DNA of 64,000 nucleotides. It comes from Heterotrichella gracilis. Lineage: Eukaryota > Sar > Xanthophyceae > Tribonematales > Xanthonemataceae. Shown one piece after another: positions 32,301-42,591 of the stretch. Made by a program: the position numbers and the translations under genes. Location: the NCBI GenBank assembly GCA_032358255.1, contig JAULBX010027605.1, positions 62,001 through 126,000 on the forward strand. Reading direction: 5' to 3'. The number at the start of each line of letters is the position of its first letter. The first letter of the stretch is position 1. The notes below the pieces were generated by a model that was not told where the DNA came from, did not search any database, and saw nothing but the letters and a program-made list of their open reading frames with translations.

Positions 32301-34958
32301 CTTGAGGGCATTGCCGCGCGTGCGGAAGTAAAAGTCCACACCCTGCAAGGGTTCAGGTTTCAGGTCCGAATATGTCCACCTGAGATTCCCTGCCGGTAAA
32401 AGTGCATTGAGATAGGCCGAGGCAAGCATTGGTGTGGTGTGGGATGCCCGGGGCATGACGGTGGTGCGGCACGGAATGCAGGGCAGATGACTGGGAGAGG
32501 TAAACTGGGCCATGTGGGCCCCTGCAGACAATTGCCGTGGGTGCAAAGTTGACCATGAAGCTTCAGGGCTGTCCAAACTCACGCTCTACCAAAGACCTCG
32601 AGAACATGATGCCAATTCGCCATCTTGTATGGGCATGTGAATGAGCCCTAGCAGTGGGGCCCATCCCCCTACCCACACCACACAAACACGCACCCCTCCC
32701 CAACCAAAAGCCAAAACCCTAAACCCCATCCACCCACCTCGTGAATGTCCTTGATGTTTGTGCACTGGTTGTTAGCCCCGTGCTTGAGGATGATCTGCTC
32801 CAGCATGAAGAAGGTGCGCTTGTGCTCAACGTGCTGACGGACCTGGGGCAAGGGGTGGGGTGGGGAGGGTTACACATGCACGTGACTGGGTCAGATACCC
32901 TCCTAGGTTTATAATGTGCAGGCCAATGGTGCATACACTGACGAGGATTGAAGAGTGGCTGCATTGCATCACCCGCATGGCCGATAGAAGGGCAAACGGC
33001 ATGATTGGCTGGCCACCATCTGCCATTGGATCAGATACCCTCGCAAGGTTGTGGGGACCAGTGGCAGGTTTACTTTTCCTCATCAGCATGCGTTTGTGAC
33101 ATGGCACACTCACACCAGGGGGGATGTGACATTTCATCAAAGCTGTTCTGCTGGCCTGCATGCCACCATCATCTCTTGAATAGCACACGCCAACTTGGCA
33201 TTAGTAGCACGTGCCAGGCCTTTGCATGCACATCCCCCTGCAATGCTCATGCAGACCGCCATCGCCCATGTTATCCCTGTGTAATGCCATCAGATGCCCT
33301 GTGATACCTATCCCATGCCATGTCATGGCCATATGATGCCCATGGTATGCCCATGCGACCTTGTACCCCCATGTGGCAACCCCCCACCACTCCACCCACC
33401 CACCTGTGCACACGCCACCCACGTGTTGGGGTTTGCTGCGCTGCGCTGGCAGTCGTGGCACATGTGTGGCTCCACCACAAAGTCCACCACCAGCGTCTGC
33501 TGCAGGATGGCCCCGTTCAGCACCTCGGCCTGCACCACCAGCTTGAGCTTGAGGCGCCGAGAGTGGGGCTCCGTCCAGATGAACCCCGCGTCGATCAGCT
33601 TCACCTGCGGGGGTTGAGGGGCGGGGTTGGGTGGCATGGGGTGGGAGGTGGTTTGATACTCTGGGTGCGATAGAAGGTGATTCGATCTCTAGGGTGCGGG
33701 GACGGTGGGCGTGGAAGGAGCACTGGGGTATTATAATATGCACATGAGTAAGTGATGGGACGTGGGAACACCTTTCCCCTCATTGAAATCAGAAACAAAG
33801 ATTTGACAAGGCCCGCCTTTTTCAACCTCTGCCCTGTTCAACGTGCGGGCGTTTGCCACCCTAGGTGGGTTATACCAAGAAGAGGAGCGGGGCGCCCGTG
33901 CCACGCACCTTTTGCATGCCACGGATGCGCTTGATGCAGAATGTGAGCAGCTCCTTTGACTCGGGCTCAGCTGTCAGCCAGTGCTTGGGGGGCTGCAGGT
34001 AGCGCCCGCAGTCCTTGCACCACAGGATGTTCACCTGCAGGGGCACAGGGTGGTGGTCAGCAGTGATGGCATGGATGTTGAGGGTGGCCAGGTGTGACAG
34101 CACGGTGACCAGGGATGACAGCCAATGCACATGCACTACAGCGCTGCACTTGCTGGAAAGCATGTACGTAACTAATTTGCGCTGTTGCCTGTGCACAAGT
34201 GCGGGTGGTCACTGGCAAGGCTACCCAAGCGGCACCTTGTCTGCCTGTCGCATAGCACGTACATAATTATTTGTGGCAAGTGTGCCGTCCTGGAGGGCAG
34301 ACACCTAAACCCTTGGAATACCCTCAACGCAGCAACACCGCGCCCAGTAAAACCCCTAGACCCTTCACCGCAGCACCCAAGGAAATCCTGCAGGGCTCAC
34401 GGGCTAGCTGCTTCAAACCAATGTGCCAATGCGTCTGCTCATATGTGTTATGCGCGTCTTTGAGCTGCCGGCGCACCTGTTTTTGCATCCCCTCTGTTAT
34501 GTCCACCTGGCTCCGTATGCATGGCACGCACATGTTGCTGGGGTTTGGGGGGATGGCCACGCCACACAGGCAACACAACCTGCAGAGAAAGGGAGTTCAA
34601 CGAGCTATGGAGTGCTTGGTTGGTTCCAAGCAGTGGCTCAGGCACAAGTGGCCTCACCACTGGTGGCTTCAGGTCTAGTAAACCAGTGCGAAATGCCAGG
34701 TATGTAGCAGGGCACAACTTAAACAACATATGCATTGTACTTAAAGCATTTGTGTGTACAAGTACGCCACGCGCTGTCCAAGAGGAGTCCACGTTTGCGT
34801 GCAAATATGTGTACAGGTTTTCGTGTGCATGCATATACGTGCAGGTTAGCATGCATGTCCATGCGCAAGCAACCCCGCCCCAGTTGCACTTACACATGGC
34901 CCTGCGTATGTTGCGGAGTGAAGGTTCCCACCCCGCCAAACCCACTGGCCGAAGCCAT
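29355..34958 (-). CDS. NMD3: 60S ribosomal export adaptor NMD3
   Basis: Ten minus-strand exons (34958-34894, 34579-34477, 34034-33909, 33604-33404, 32842-32738, 32342-32037, 31543-31440, 31010-30836, 30263-30075, 29594-29355) join in phase to 1614 nt, 537 residues. NMD3 binds nuclear pre-60S subunits and, through a C-terminal nuclear export signal, recruits CRM1/exportin for export. The N-terminal zinc-binding region is complete (LCCLCGVAIPPNPSNMCVPC, then ILWCKDCGRYLQPP and HMCHDCQ). Conserved core segments are LIDAGFIWTEPHSRRLKLKL, YNYKYTFSVEIVPICKDDLV and FARTHLGHVLHPGDMVMGYD, followed by a basic nuclear-localisation-like run near SYVEKRRRRKARGEKR. A C-terminal LEELLDNLTL stretch fits the export signal, then an acidic tail. 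Length is close to animal and plant NMD3. The gene diverges from the DUF760 gene. Two introns contain duplicated exon edges. Confidence 0.95.
30345..30395. repeat. Duplicate of NMD3 exon-9 start and acceptor
   Basis: Bases 30361-30393 repeat 30251-30283 exactly, with similarity starting about 10 bp earlier; shift 110 bp. The copy reproduces the acceptor (minus strand CCCCACAG|GGCCTCACC) and the first codons of exon 9, and lies inside the upstream intron. Confidence 0.85.
31800..31915. repeat. Duplicate of NMD3 exon-6 end and donor in intron 6
   Basis: Bases 31831-31912 repeat 32034-32115 with only a few mismatches, shifted 203 bp. The block covers about 75 nt of coding sequence, the donor site and some intron (the CCACCACCAC run). 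No acceptor precedes the copy, so it is not a usable exon, but its donor (GTGCGT) is intact. Confidence 0.85.
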
Positions 34959-35585
34959 GCTGGAGGGGTGGCGGTGCGAGATGGCGGGGATTCCTCCGGG
35001 GAAAGGGGCGCAAGCTGTGGAGGTGACTCGACAGGGGTGTAGCGCTACAACCGACCAACGGCACAACTTTCAAGGCAAGGTTGGGCAGTAGTAGTTGTGT
35101 AGTGACGCGTCAGGTTGGCAACAATAGGCGCTTCTGTGCGTCGTAAACTTTGTTGCGGCTTTTTGCTGCTTTTTCACACTCTGCCCGGCGGCGGCGACGG
35201 CGTCAGCAGCGCGGTAGGTGGCACCGCCAGCCGCAGCTCTACAAACCCTTGACAAAATACCCTAATCAGTCAGTCACCTCCCACTGGGAGTCTCAGCCAG
35301 TCATAAGAGCAGAGCTTGTGAGGCGGCCACGACAGCGCCCTATCCACCGCAGGCAAAAAAGTGCATTTCGCAAAGCTTCCAAAAACTCAGTAGGTGCAGG
35401 CGCAGTCATAAGGCTTCGGCTTTCCACCTTCTTCACGTTCTGCTCCACATATAGCAACGTATATATACCACAGCAAACCTTGTCTACTGCTGCAAGTCCA
35501 ACCGCACATCACTCCTCACCAAGCGCTGTGTTCGTCACGTTGTTTTCGGTTTGCATCGTTTGTTTCGTTTGAAAACTGCATTTAT
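34959..35585. other. Divergent spacer, NMD3 / DUF760 gene
   Basis: 627 bp between two diverging starts. It includes a TATA-like element at 35460-35467 facing the DUF760 gene. An open plus-strand frame over 35150-35572 lacks recognisable motifs and is treated as non-coding. Confidence 0.45.
35460..35467 (+). promoter_or_regulatory. TATA-like element upstream of the DUF760 gene
   Basis: TATATATA lies about 120 bp before the ATG at 35586, a plausible core promoter position with a leader of about 90 nt. Function is inferred. Confidence 0.4.
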
Positions 35586-38519
35586 ATGGCGTTCACAACT
35601 TCACTCCTGCAGCAATGCAACAGCTCGTGCAGCCTGCCTTCCCGTGGGCGGTTGGCCCATTTTACCCAAGTGAAGTCTCGCCCATCGCGCCATGGTGTCG
35701 TGGGTCGGTTGCGCGGGAAAGCTCGCGAGCTCACTGTGCCAAGGGCTGCAGCAGAGGGTCAAGCTGGCAGCGAACCCTCCAACAAGCTGATGGTAAGTAT
35801 ACAACCCTTCGTGGTTAATGCACCCCCGCCCACTAGTCAGCTGTTCACCCCAGGGTGCAACGCCCTGCTGGTTGTCCAAACAAGCCTAGGTACTCGAAAC
35901 ATCCATACTGATTTTAAGGGGTTGGTTATTGTCTGTCGTCACTCGCTGTCTAGCATTTATTGACACCCTTTTTGTTTGCCCCCAAGCCTGCCACACCGCA
36001 GTTTAACCTCTGTGTGAAACACCAGTACCCACACCAGCACCCACTCACACCAACACCCATCCACACCAGCACCCACAACATCACAGCTGCTCAGCTGCAA
36101 ACCCACCCACCCACACTACCACCCATGCTGCACCACCAGTGTCGACAGCTTGAGTGCCACCCCAACCCACAGCACCACCCCCACCACTCCATCACACCCC
36201 TGCCACTGGCGCTCGTCCCCCCTTCCCTCCCTTCCCGAGTCCCCTGTGAAGCTTTGCAACGGCATGGGTAAACCCTAAACCCTAAACCCTAAAATATAGG
36301 TGCTCAACTCCCCCTTCCTCCCCTCCCCAGTCCCCCGTCAAGCCCCGCAGCGGCGTGGGTGAGATGATGACCTACTACCTGCGCGAGTCCCCCCACCTGT
36401 TCAAGCCCGCACTCGAGGGCCAGCTGGACAAGCTGAGCCAGGAGGCAAGGGAGGATGCGCAGCGCCAGGAGCAGCAGCAGGCGCCCACAGACAGCGCAGA
36501 GCTGGTGCTGTACAGGTGAGGGAGGCGGCTAGCGCTGGATCTGGGTATGGGTGGACGCACAGCTGCACAGCCTACTTGCACCTCTTCGCCCTCCCTGCGC
36601 AACGGTTGCAACAGTGCTCATGGACAGGAAAATAAATAGGGTCTGTACCTTGCAACTATGACAGTGGTTGGGTTGCTGAACCTCACAACTCTTGTCATCC
36701 TACCTGCTCCCTCTACAACCACTGGCCTCCACCTTGCACCACGCACATCATCTTGACCCCTACCTCACCAGCCGCACCCACCCCCCTTACCCCACAGGCG
36801 CGTGGCGGAGGTGCGCGCCCTGGACCGCCGCGCCCAGGTGGAGGACCTGCTGTACATGGCGGTGCTGGAGAAGTTTGTTGAGCTGGGCGTGGAGATGCTG
36901 CCGCGCATCGACGTGCCCCTTGAGGAGACCCCGCACGACCTCAAGCTGCTCACTGAGGGGGTGCACAGCCTGGAGGCGCTGGCGCTGGTGCGGGAGCACG
37001 TGCTGAGCGTGATGGGGCCCGCCTCCATGGCGGTGTCCAACACGGTGGTGCGCATGAGCAAGCTGCAAGCGGCGCAGGTGGGTGGCGGTTACATATTACG
37101 GTGGGACGGTCGTTGTTTACGCCTCGACGGGGTGGTGGTATAGGGTTCAGGGTTTACTGTGCAGCCTATGGCGGGGCGGCGGTTGGTGGTGTCTGGCGGG
37201 TTATGGCGGCAGCAGTGAGCGTTGTCTTGGCACAGTCACCTTCACACTGTGCTTTGTACATGGCAGAGTCTGCATGCAGTGGCGGGTGTGCATGGGGCAT
37301 GAGCCACTTGGTTTAGCAGGGTGGGGTCCATGCCCCAGATGGGCACAGCAAGGAGTTGCACCCATCACCCATCACGCCGCATGCTTCATGCGCCCACAGC
37401 TACCCATCGTTCGCGTCTCACACCCATCCCTACCCCACCCCTGTGCAGGTGTATGCCGCCAGCATCATGTTTGGATACTTCCTGCGGCGCGTGGACGGCA
37501 GGTTCCAGCTGGAGGCGGCCATGGGCACACTGCCTGAGGGGGAGCAAGAAGCAGTGGAACGTTTGGAGAGGCTGTTCCAGCAGGTGGGCGTCAGTGATTC
37601 CTGTGAAGTGTGTTGGGGAGCATCTGATTGTGCAGTGCTATATATATGTCATTGGGATACAGTGACAGGCACATTAAATGCATTTCCAGGTGCAAATGCA
37701 GCGGCTGGTCACATTGGCCGCCACGCATATGCAGTCTCATTTAGCCGTATGCCGCATCTAGCAACCTGCTATTGCGGGTGCTTGCCCCGTTACCCACATA
37801 CATCCTCTCCCTTTCTGCAGGCTTCCTCTGTTGAGTCCACCCAGGACCCCGACACCGCGCCCCCTCCTGAGCCATCCACCTCGGGGTCGACCAGCAGCGA
37901 CAAGCCAGTGGCCCCTCGCAAGAACGCGCTGCGCAAGTAAGCCTAAACCCTAAACCCTAAACTCCAAACCATAAATCCTAAACAGTGAGGGGTGTGACTG
38001 GGCACAGAGGCTGCATTGTGTTGCAACAGCGGTGCATTTACAGGCCAACGCCCAGGGAGTTTCACCACAGGGCAGTGAACTGATAAATCTATGAATGGCT
38101 TATTGCATCCCACACCACCCTCATCAAGTCCACACAGCTCCACCCTCCTCACACACCCACCACCTGCCTCCAGGTACATCGAATCCTTTGACCAGGACAT
38201 GCTAGTAGCCACCGCCCGGCTGGTCTCTCAGGAGGGCGCCGCCCTGATCGAGACGCAAACCTCAGCCCTGTTTGGCGACGTGAAGGGCCTGCAGCGCCAG
38301 ATGCAGGAGTCTGTGGGCGAGGACGCCACCAGCATGGAGGAGCTTATGGCGCGCGTGCAGGAGGCGGTGAAGAGCGGGGCGGTGGAGACGCTGACCATGA
38401 CGGTGGCCACGCAGCGGCGGGCGGTGCTGGAGGCGGTGGCGTTTGGCACCTTTTTGAGGGATGTGGAGGGGTGGGTGGACAGTGAGTACGCGCTGCTCAC
38501 GCCGGTGGCGTCGTCGTGA
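35586..38519 (+). CDS. DUF760 protein, UV-B-induced At3g17800-like, plastid-targeted
   Basis: Six exons (35586-35792, 36331-36515, 36798-37077, 37449-37583, 37821-37936, 38174-38519) join in phase to 1269 nt, 422 residues, TGA stop. The first exon is a typical chloroplast transit peptide: Met-Ala, many Ser/Arg/Gln, few acidic residues, ending near VPRAAAEG. The mature part starts with GVGEMMTYYLRESPHLF and contains KLQAAQVYAASIMFGYFLRR, which I recognise from the plant DUF760 family (Arabidopsis At3g17800, annotated UV-B-induced chloroplast protein). DUF760-type sequence occurs on both sides of a Pro/Ser-rich low-complexity segment (about residues 270-305). The biochemical role of the family is unknown. 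Telomere-like repeats sit in introns 1 and 5, in intron 5 directly after the donor (CGCAA|GTAAGCCTAAACCC). Confidence 0.85.
36229..36293. repeat. Duplicate of DUF760 exon-2 start next to (CCCTAAA)3
   Basis: Bases 36229-36269 resemble 36320-36360 (acceptor and first codons of exon 2), shifted 91 bp, with the AG and the Ser-Pro-Val-Lys codon pattern still visible. The copy runs straight into three CCCTAAA units at about 36270-36293. The junction of copy and telomere repeat is sharp. Confidence 0.8.
37940..37985. repeat. Telomere-like repeat starting at a splice donor
   Basis: CCTAAACCCTAAACCCTAAA and decayed units follow within four bases of the exon-5 donor of the DUF760 gene. Confidence 0.85.
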
Positions 38520-39747
38520 AGGGGGCGGGCTGAAGGAGAGGCTACGCAATAAAGGGTTTCCATCCAAGCATTGGTTGGAGCGGATGCTGTAGGGTTTTAG
38601 GGTTCAGGGTGATGTTGAATTGTAGGGGTGGTGGGTTGTGGCTCTTTACGGGGAGTCTCTCAGAGTTGATGGGGTGGAATAGGGTACAGTGGGCTATGAG
38701 GCAGTTCTATTGGCAGTTGCTTGTTTTAATCGTTGGCGAGAGGTATTTGAGGAGTGGCGCGTATCGGGATGTGCATATGACGCTGTATGCTGACGAGTTG
38801 TGGTGCTGGTATACCAGTAAAGGACCCATCTCAACAGGAGTGCCTTTGAGAAAATGAGGTGTGGTGGTACAAACTGCAAGGAAGTCTTATTGGTTACAGG
38901 TCTTGCTTAAAATTTGAAGCAAGATGTATTTAATATTGCTCCCCAGTATGATCTTAGGCTGGACCAGGCCAACTCGTTGCCCTAGGTATTCTGGTTGACG
39001 CAATACACGGTAACACAAAACACTCTCCCTTTGTTGTAAACCAACTGGCAGTGTTCACTGTGGGCCATGGATCAGGGGCAAGATAAGACAGTCCGTAGTG
39101 CTGACCCGCAAAGTTGATACAGGCAGCCAGCAGCTGCTATGCTGTCCCGCTTGCAGCACTGAATTGCAAGCCCAGCTGCACACAGCCGCAGGCTGCAGTT
39201 GCCTTGACTAAAACCCCAGGCCAAGGCTTGGGGTGGCGGTAAAAACCATCCGCATGGTGAGCATGACAAAATGTACAGGGAATGCAGGAAAAAGAAACTA
39301 GTAAAAAACATAGAACGTGCATACTGCGGTGAAGAATGGTTCAGCGGTTAAATTTGGGTTGGTCCGCTGTAACAGGCCACAGGTGCAACATTGTATCAAC
39401 ATACCTACAAGGAGACAGACTTCCACAAAAGGCTGTCAAAACTGCTGCCCTGCGGCACATTGGTGTGGTTGCACAGCAGTAACGCTAGACCTGTAACTGC
39501 GTTTGGATATGGAATGGATATGGAATCGTTGGCGTACACTATTCTACCCCCTGCCCCCCCTTGCTGTGATGTATGGTTGGAGTGCTTTCTACTCCCCTGG
39601 TTGCGCAAAGCAACTGCCCTCTTGAGGAGGCGAGCTTCCATAAGCGCAATTGCTCAAGGTTTGCACCGCCAAACATGGCATGGCATTGAAGTGCTTCACC
39701 TCTACCACAGGCTAGTGCATTCTCCCAGACGCCCGCCTCCCCACCCG
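38520..39747. other. Convergent spacer, DUF760 gene / DeSI gene
   Basis: About 1.2 kb. A telomere-like motif (AGGGTTTTAGGGTTCAGGG) lies at 38590-38608. An imperfect 22-nt palindrome (ACCCCAGGCCAAGGCTTGGGGT) lies at 39213-39234. The open frames here show no recognisable protein. Confidence 0.45.
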
Positions 39748-41162
39748 CTATGCAGTTGCCTGCGCATAGGTCCTGGACCCAGCCAGCAGCGTTTGGCGCT
39801 CCTCCTGCTGCTGGCGCATCCTGTCTGCAGAGACACAACAAGCCAGGTCAGCACGATTTCAGTACCAAACACGATCGCATTCGCACCACCGCCAGCTCAT
39901 GCCACATCACACGTTGCCAGCCACAAGCTCCCGCCAGAGCACCATCATATGCAACAAAGGCATCCACCAAACGCCCCCCTGCTTGTCCTCCATCCTTAGG
40001 CTACCGATCCCCGGCTCAAGCCACAGCATCAACAATTGAACAGCCGTGTCATGTACCCCAATCCCATGCATTAAATACCGCCAACAACACCAAGTGGCTG
40101 CAGCCCACCCGTTTGTGGTCAATTAAAGCCACAAGCAAATATGTGCAGCAAGCCCTGGCAGACGCACCTAGCTGGTCAGCATCCATGGTGATGGTGGGCG
40201 GGCGCAGGGGCGGCACCCATGCTGAAGGCAGCAGGCAGTGGAGCATCACCGCCACGTTCGCCAGCCGATTGATCTGCGTATGGGCATGCTGCTGTAAGAC
40301 CAGGAGCAAGTAGGGTAGCATTGTGAGGGTGTATAGACAACCGGCAGGCGTTGCAAAGTTGGCCGTTTGGCATGGATTTGTTCGGCAGAAACCAACTGTA
40401 ACCAATTGGCCTGCCCAGAAGGCATTCACATGGTCCTGAATACGGTGTTGTCTATTGCAAGATGCACCCAAGCAGCAAAATGCATCCATTGCTGCTGTAA
40501 GGCTGCATTTCGCAGAATGCATTTATGCAGCCTTACCCACAGCGGCGGCGGTTTGCCCGCCAGGCGCTGGCACAGGTCATTGGTGAAGTTGTTGCAGTTG
40601 CGCTGCAGCAGGTGGTATTTGTTGCCCTTGTATATCTGGCCCATCTGCTGCACCACGTGCTGCACCTCCAGTGGAGTCAGGCTGGTCTCACCCACCTCCA
40701 CGCTCTCACGGAACACAACTGGGGCAGGTGCAGGGCAGCGGGTCAGGAACCGACGGCGGGGCAGCAGGGCAAGACAACACCCAAAGCATCCACTGCACAA
40801 CAACAAGCTAAAGCCGCAGCTCGTGCATACAGGGTTCGTTCTGGTGCAATGCAGGCAGGTATTTTGCTCACCTGGGCCTGGGGCTTCCCTAGGGTGGGTG
40901 GCAAACACCCCCGAGGTGTCGTATTCGTGCCCTGCCACCATACAGAATAGGGTCAGAAGGGTGTTCAACGAGCAGCTAGGGTAGCAGCAGCGCACCGCAG
41001 CGAGCAGTGCAAGGCCCATCAGAGTGTTATACACCTACCTCCATATGCGTACTCTACTCCATACACTTCTACACCGCTGTGGAAGATCCCAACCCCACAC
41101 CAGTAGGTCCACCCGTTCTGGTCGCTCAGATCGTACACGTTCAGAATCACTTTGGCTCCCAT
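39748..41162 (-). CDS. DeSI-like PPPDE thiol peptidase (putative deSUMOylating isopeptidase)
   Basis: Five minus-strand exons (41162-41039, 40931-40872, 40718-40537, 40273-40168, 39824-39748) join in phase to 549 nt, 182 residues, TAG stop. The PPPDE/DeSI fold is clear: VILNVYDL at the start, then a conserved GVGIFHSGVEVYGVEYAYGG with the catalytic His, HEYDTSGVF, and YHLLQRNCNNFTNDLCQRL with the catalytic Cys. This matches plant deSI-like proteins such as At4g17486, which keep the same His-Cys pair. PPPDE proteins are papain-like cysteine peptidases that remove SUMO or ubiquitin. The C-terminus adds a Pro-rich stretch and a short Gln/Glu/Arg-rich helix (MRQQQEERQ). ATG at 41162 starts just before the conserved core. 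The frame is open further upstream, so a longer N-terminus is possible. Confidence 0.9.
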
Positions 41163-42591
41163 GGCTCTGCCTGTCTCACCAGCAACTGGGGAGCCCTTGT
41201 CAGTAGCTTGAGTAGCGCCGACCCTTCGGGACACTATGATTGCTGGCACACAGGTAGCATATGGTCAGCAACACCAAGGTTCCAACTTTGCGCCTTGCAA
41301 CAAGAAGCCTGCACACAGAAGGATCCCGTCAGCACAACAACCCACAGCCAACCGTCAAGCAGCTCGTGTATGTTGAGGAGTGTGGCAAAGTTTCAGCACC
41401 AGCCCTGGGAGTTTTAAACGTGGCTAAGACCAGCTTTGGTTACTAAGCCAAAAACCTGTAATGCACCCAACAGGCTTGTTACAAGTATAAGTGCAAGCAG
41501 ACCAGGCACATTTAGCGGCGGTACAAAATCTAGGAGGGCTGAGACTCCTGGTGGGAGCCGTTCACGCCACAGCAGCAGGCCTCAACTGTCATGGACCAAC
41601 TATGCATGCACTGGGCGAGGACGGGTCAAAAAAGACCGACCCAAAAAGATAGGCCCTGTCAAAACATCTCTGGCAGCGAATCCTGTGTTTTTTATGCTCA
41701 AGAAATACCAGCTGTGTGTACTGGTGCGCACGCACTGGGAACTCACCTGAAGGACTGGGACCGCACTTGGACCCTAGTTAATGAGAACTTGAAAACGGTG
41801 CGCGCCCACTAGGCACAGAAAGGCCCTCGTTCCTAACCTACAGCTCTACTTAAGCTTCCTCTCGTATAGCCCAACCAGTCGAAAGTCCTCCAGACACAGT
41901 GCAGCTTCCACTAGGTGCCCCAAGACCACCCAAGTAACTGTTTGCTGTCCCCAGCGGATCGTGCAATAGGGCTGTAGGTCGCAGTGGCTATGGATACAGG
42001 ACGCTTGCACGTTGCGGTGATACATCGTCGGCTATAAACGTGGCAAAACCGTTCCGCCCAGTGTTTCACCGGTCACAAAGTCCTGTGCAAACGGGTGGTA
42101 TAATAATAGTGGGCATCAGCGAGGAGATCCAAACCTGCCTGGCTGCGGTGTTAATGTTTTCAGCGAATGGCAGCATATAAAGCGGCTTGAGAAGCACTTG
42201 TAGCTCACACATATATTGGTCACGGTTTCTAGTGGTGTTGGGGAGTTTAGGTAGTGGCTCGTCGTTTGCCCGCTTCAGCTGGGCACCCAACAGTTCATTA
42301 ACCTGTCCACAAAAAGTGGAAGGGTTGATTCCCTGGCGTACCACCAAAACAGTTTGCCACGTTGCCTGTTTCATACGCTGGAGCTAAAGCCTCACAAACG
42401 CACGCATAAAATAGGCGCAAGGGGTTGGCGAGCACTGCTTGCACGTTAAGCGTGGCAGGGCCTTTTGCCCCAGCATCACAAAACTGATTCTGGCTCAAAG
42501 AACAGAACCCAAAACTCTGGCTGCGGCGAAATCCTTGAGCAATGCGTAGGCTGTAGGTTGAAAGTGAACCAGGCATCCGGCAGAACCAGAA
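41163..42591. other. Divergent spacer, DeSI gene / PNUTS-like gene
   Basis: About 1.4 kb. A minus-strand open stretch at 42066-42374 has coding-like composition (for example VNELLGAQLKRANDEPLPKL) and an acceptor-like CAG just before it, but I cannot join it to other exons or name it. Confidence 0.4.
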
